DNA of 6,617 nt, taken from positions 1 to 6,617 of the forward strand of contig JALOPO010000222.1 in assembly GCA_025453855.1 (NCBI GenBank). Direction: 5' to 3'. Below, piece by piece: positions 4,950 through 6,617 of the stretch. The notes under the pieces are model-generated. The model made no database searches and was not told the DNA's origin. It saw only the letters and a program-made list of their open reading frames with translations. The stretch's first letter is position 1. Each line of letters starts with the position of its first letter. Origin of the DNA: Gemmatimonadaceae bacterium (GTDB lineage Bacteria; Gemmatimonadota; Gemmatimonadetes; Gemmatimonadales; Gemmatimonadaceae). The translations under genes were made by a program, and so were the position numbers.

Positions 4950-6056
4950 ATGCTGCACTCCGGCCTCGACCTGCACAAGCGCACCCTCGCCATCCGCACC
5001 GTCGACCCCGATGGTCGCCCCGTGCGCGACGTGCCGCTGCCGACCAAGCGCGACGCGATCACCGCCTACTTCGCCGCCCTGCCCGGCGGTCCGGCCGCCC
5101 AGCGCGCGGTCGTCGAGTCCACCTCCAACTGGTATTGGCTCCGCGACCTCCTGACCGCCCAGGGCGTTGACGTCCGGCTCGCGCACGCGAAGCATGTGAA
5201 GGCGATCAGCGACGCCACGGTGAAGACCGACGCCGTCGACGCGGCAACCCTGGCCCCGCTGCTCCGCGGCGACCTGGTCCCGGAGGCTCACATGGTCAGT
5301 CCCGAGTGGCGCGAGGCGCGCGACCTGCTGCGCGCCCGACTCCAACTCGTCCGCCAGCAGGTGCGGGTGAAGAACACGATCACCGGCCTGCTCGCGCAGT
5401 ACAACGTGACGGTGCCCACGGCTCTGCCCGAGCTCGTGCAGCTCCGCGTCCGGCTGCTCCACGCGCAGCTCACCCTCGTCGGCGAGCAGTCCACGGCGCT
5501 CGCGGCGCAGCTCAATCCGGTGCTGATCCCGACGCCCGACGTGCAGCGGCGGCTCTGGATCCCGGGCATCGGTCGCGTGATCGCCTTCACCATCTGGCTC
5601 GAGGTCGACGGCATCCAGCGCGTCCCGAGCGCGCGCGACTTCGTCAGTGACTGCCGCCTCGTGCCCGGCGCCGGCAACTCGGGTGGGAAAACGCGGCACC
5701 GGCGTACGAAGGACGGCAACCGGTATCTGAAGCTCGCCTTTAGCCACGCGGCCGTGCGCGCGATCCAGTACTTCCCCGCGATCCGCGCCTTCTACCAGCG
5801 GCTCGCGCGCCGCAAGTCGCCCGTCGTCGCCCGCGCGGTCGTCGCCAAGGAACTCGCGCGCATCGTCTACTACGTCCGCAGGAAGCAGGACGCCTTCCAC
5901 GGCACCTGCAAGGGCACGCCGCTGCGTCGCCCAAAGCCCCCGAAGTGGCCCCGTCTGGTCAGCCCGGCCGTCTCACTGGAGCCGGCTCCTCGGAGCCGCG
6001 CATCTCCGTCGCATTTGAGTGGGCACCAGGCGGTGCTGCCGCCGCTGTACCTCTGA
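4950..6056 (+). CDS. IS110-family transposase (DEDD, RNA-guided recombinase)
   Basis: A 368-aa protein with both IS110 domains. The N-terminal RuvC-like domain has the four acidic residues in family context: Asp7 (GLDLHK), Glu56 (VVESTSNWYW), and Asp94 and Asp97 (VKTDAVDA). A helical linker follows (about 120-190). The C-terminal Transposase_20 domain begins LWIPGIGRV at 202 and carries the expected catalytic serine, Ser244, in GNSGGKTRHRR, followed by KDGNRYLKLAF. These enzymes excise a circular element and insert it at a site chosen by a guide RNA. The last 30 or so residues (from VSPAV at 337) look like low-constraint tail and include a perfect 12-bp palindrome at 5978-5989. It is the only gene of the window apart from possible shadows on the plus strand, as expected for an insertion into a minus-strand array. 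No catalytic residue is missing. Confidence 0.95.
   Translation: MLHSGLDLHKRTLAIRTVDPDGRPVRDVPLPTKRDAITAYFAALPGGPAAQRAVVESTSNWYWLRDLLTAQGVDVRLAHAKHVKAISDATVKTDAVDAATLAPLLRGDLVPEAHMVSPEWREARDLLRARLQLVRQQVRVKNTITGLLAQYNVTVPTALPELVQLRVRLLHAQLTLVGEQSTALAAQLNPVLIPTPDVQRRLWIPGIGRVIAFTIWLEVDGIQRVPSARDFVSDCRLVPGAGNSGGKTRHRRTKDGNRYLKLAFSHAAVRAIQYFPAIRAFYQRLARRKSPVVARAVVAKELARIVYYVRRKQDAFHGTCKGTPLRRPKPPKWPRLVSPAVSLEPAPRSRASPSHLSGHQAVLPPLYL
5978..5997 (+). repeat. Nested palindrome near the 3' end of the IS110 transposase gene
   Basis: GGAGCCGGCTCC (5978-5989) is a perfect palindrome. Its right half also pairs with GGAGCC at 5992-5997, so two alternative hairpins compete. No T-tract follows, so it is not called a terminator. 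It may be chance or a structured element end. Confidence 0.5.
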
Positions 6057-6076
6057 GACCAGCCGCCGGGCTGCGA

Positions 6077-6229
6077 ACTCGCAATGGTGTGTGGCCGCCA
6101 CGGAGGGATCCGGGCGAGACCGCGCCGAGGTCGTCACGGCAGCGCCCCACGAGCGGTCGTCTTCGTCCACTGCACGACCTACCACGCGAGGCCGAGTGCG
6201 CCCTCGCGAGCGTCAGCTACGCCCTCTTG
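6077..6229. other. Noncoding stretch between IS110 and the lipoprotein cassette
   Basis: No convincing gene is seen on either strand. It holds a perfect 7-bp hairpin (CGCGAGG 6185-6191 with CCTCGCG 6202-6208, 10-nt loop) and a wider pair (AGGTCGT near 6126-6132 and ACGACCT near 6173-6179). It could be part of the IS110 right end or the remains of another cassette. Confidence 0.4.
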
Positions 6230-6256
6230 CGCCAGAACTCTCGAATGGCGTTAGGC
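6230..6256 (-). other. attC left core (R'') half-site behind the lipoprotein gene
   Basis: The minus strand reads GCCTAAC (6256-6250), a canonical RYYYAAC core, followed by GCCATTCGA and GAGTTCTGGC. It starts 22 bp after the lipoprotein stop, the same spacing as in the other cassettes. No matching GTTRRRY core is found within the next 170 bp. The half-site at 4783-4802 is complementary to it (GCC-AACGCC, CGA, GTTC, GGC blocks, with an extra T), which suggests one attC split by the IS110 element. Confidence 0.6.
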
Positions 6257-6277
6257 AGCAGGGACGCCACGCCCGAC

Positions 6278-6595
6278 TTACGGCGTCCCACGAACGACGC
6301 TGTCGCGATGCGAGACCTTGACCTGGTCCCCGCGCACGAGGTCGTTGCCGGCGGGCGGCTGGCGATCGATCGGCACGCGCTGCGCTCGCCCGACCCGCTC
6401 GACCCCTCGCACGGTGCACCCGGCGTCGGTCGGCGAACCGGGCGGGCCACACACGCTGCGCCGCGCACGCTGCACCGCCACCTCGGAACTGGTGGCCCGC
6501 AGCGTGGCACAGGCGCTGATCGGGCCGACTGCGAGCGCGAGCAGCAGGTGGCAGGCCGCCCGAGCAGCGGGGACGGCGCGGGAGCAGGGCTGCAT
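6278..6595 (-). CDS. Small putative lipoprotein of unknown function
   Basis: From the ATG at 6595 (GGAG 6 nt upstream) the frame encodes 105 aa. A second ATG two codons earlier has no room for a ribosome binding site. Residues 16-28 are hydrophobic (HLLLALAVGPISA) and are followed by Cys29 in a lipobox-like ISAC context, so the mature protein is probably a lipid-anchored protein of about 77 residues. Two further cysteines (VCGPPG and DAGC, about 17 residues apart) could form a disulfide. The C-terminal half (VRGVERVG ... RVPIDRQ ... LVRGDQVKVSHRDSVVRG) looks like beta strands, but no family is recognised. Another minus-strand frame (6510-6217) overlaps it and has no signal sequence. A position just ahead of an attC core supports this frame as a cassette gene. 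Most of its leader lies off the window edge. Confidence 0.5.
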   Translation of the reverse strand: MQPCSRAVPAARAACHLLLALAVGPISACATLRATSSEVAVQRARRSVCGPPGSPTDAGCTVRGVERVGRAQRVPIDRQPPAGNDLVRGDQVKVSHRDSVVRGTP

Positions 6596-6617
6596 ACGCA
6601 TCTCCGTTGATGTGTGC

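Larger units (their letters stand above)
4800..6076 (+). mobile_element. IS110-family insertion sequence (ends approximate)
   Basis: The element contains an intact IS110-family transposase. IS110 elements lack terminal inverted repeats and insert with a short core sequence repeated at both ends. An 8-bp direct repeat GGCTGCGA (4800-4807 and 6069-6076) brackets the gene and is a candidate for that core. This would give an element of about 1.27 kb with a noncoding left end of about 140 bp and a right end of about 20 bp, a layout typical of the IS110 subgroup. The ends could instead lie further right (up to about 6230), because attC-like sequence resumes only there. Confidence 0.45.

Noticed and set aside
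4878..5900. 340-aa minus-strand open frame opposite the IS110 transposase
   Set aside because: Low-complexity shadow of a GC-rich gene; the plus strand has all catalytic residues and a ribosome binding site.
5978..5997. Rho-independent terminator at the nested palindrome
   Set aside because: It lies inside the transposase coding sequence and no T-run follows.
5945..6610. 221-aa plus-strand open frame at the right end
   Set aside because: It overlaps the transposase tail, crosses the attC half-site and the lipoprotein gene, and has no motif or ribosome binding site.

Overview
The window reads best as part of an integron gene-cassette array from a GC-rich environmental bacterium. The GC richness, the signal-peptide and lipoprotein genes and the tnp families would fit Gemmatimonadota or a soil/sediment proteobacterium, but nothing here fixes the taxon. 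No integrase gene, attI site, rRNA or tRNA is visible.

Every non-transposase gene lies on the minus strand. Reading from right to left (the direction of transcription) they are: a small lipoprotein (6595-6278), a hicB-hicA toxin-antitoxin pair (4730-4252), a thioredoxin-reductase-like flavoprotein (4004-3084), a small cupin (2874-2458), a 4-oxalocrotonate-tautomerase-like protein (2252-2046) and a secreted protein of unknown function (838-269). At the 3' end of three of them (hicA, flavoprotein, cupin) lies an imperfect inverted repeat of about 100-120 bp. Each is bounded by 7-bp core sites of the GYYNAAC...GTTNRRC type, as expected for attC recombination sites. Each cassette then has a short leader and a single gene or gene pair. 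By orientation, any intI/attI would lie beyond the right edge of the window.

Three insertion sequences interrupt the array, and each lies at or next to a place where an attC is expected. A complete IS630-family element (about 869-1980, 21-bp inverted repeats) cuts the site behind the tautomerase gene. An IS110-family element (tnp 4950-6056, plus strand) lies between two attC halves (around 4783-4802 and 6230-6256) that can pair with each other. An IS3-family orfA fragment (168-1) lies behind the secreted-protein gene.

The hicA toxin gene is broken by an exact 19-bp tandem duplication (4342-4379), which leaves hicB apparently intact. The other cassettes encode unrelated small enzymes or exported proteins, as is usual for integron cargo. 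They are linked by shared recombination machinery, not by a common pathway.
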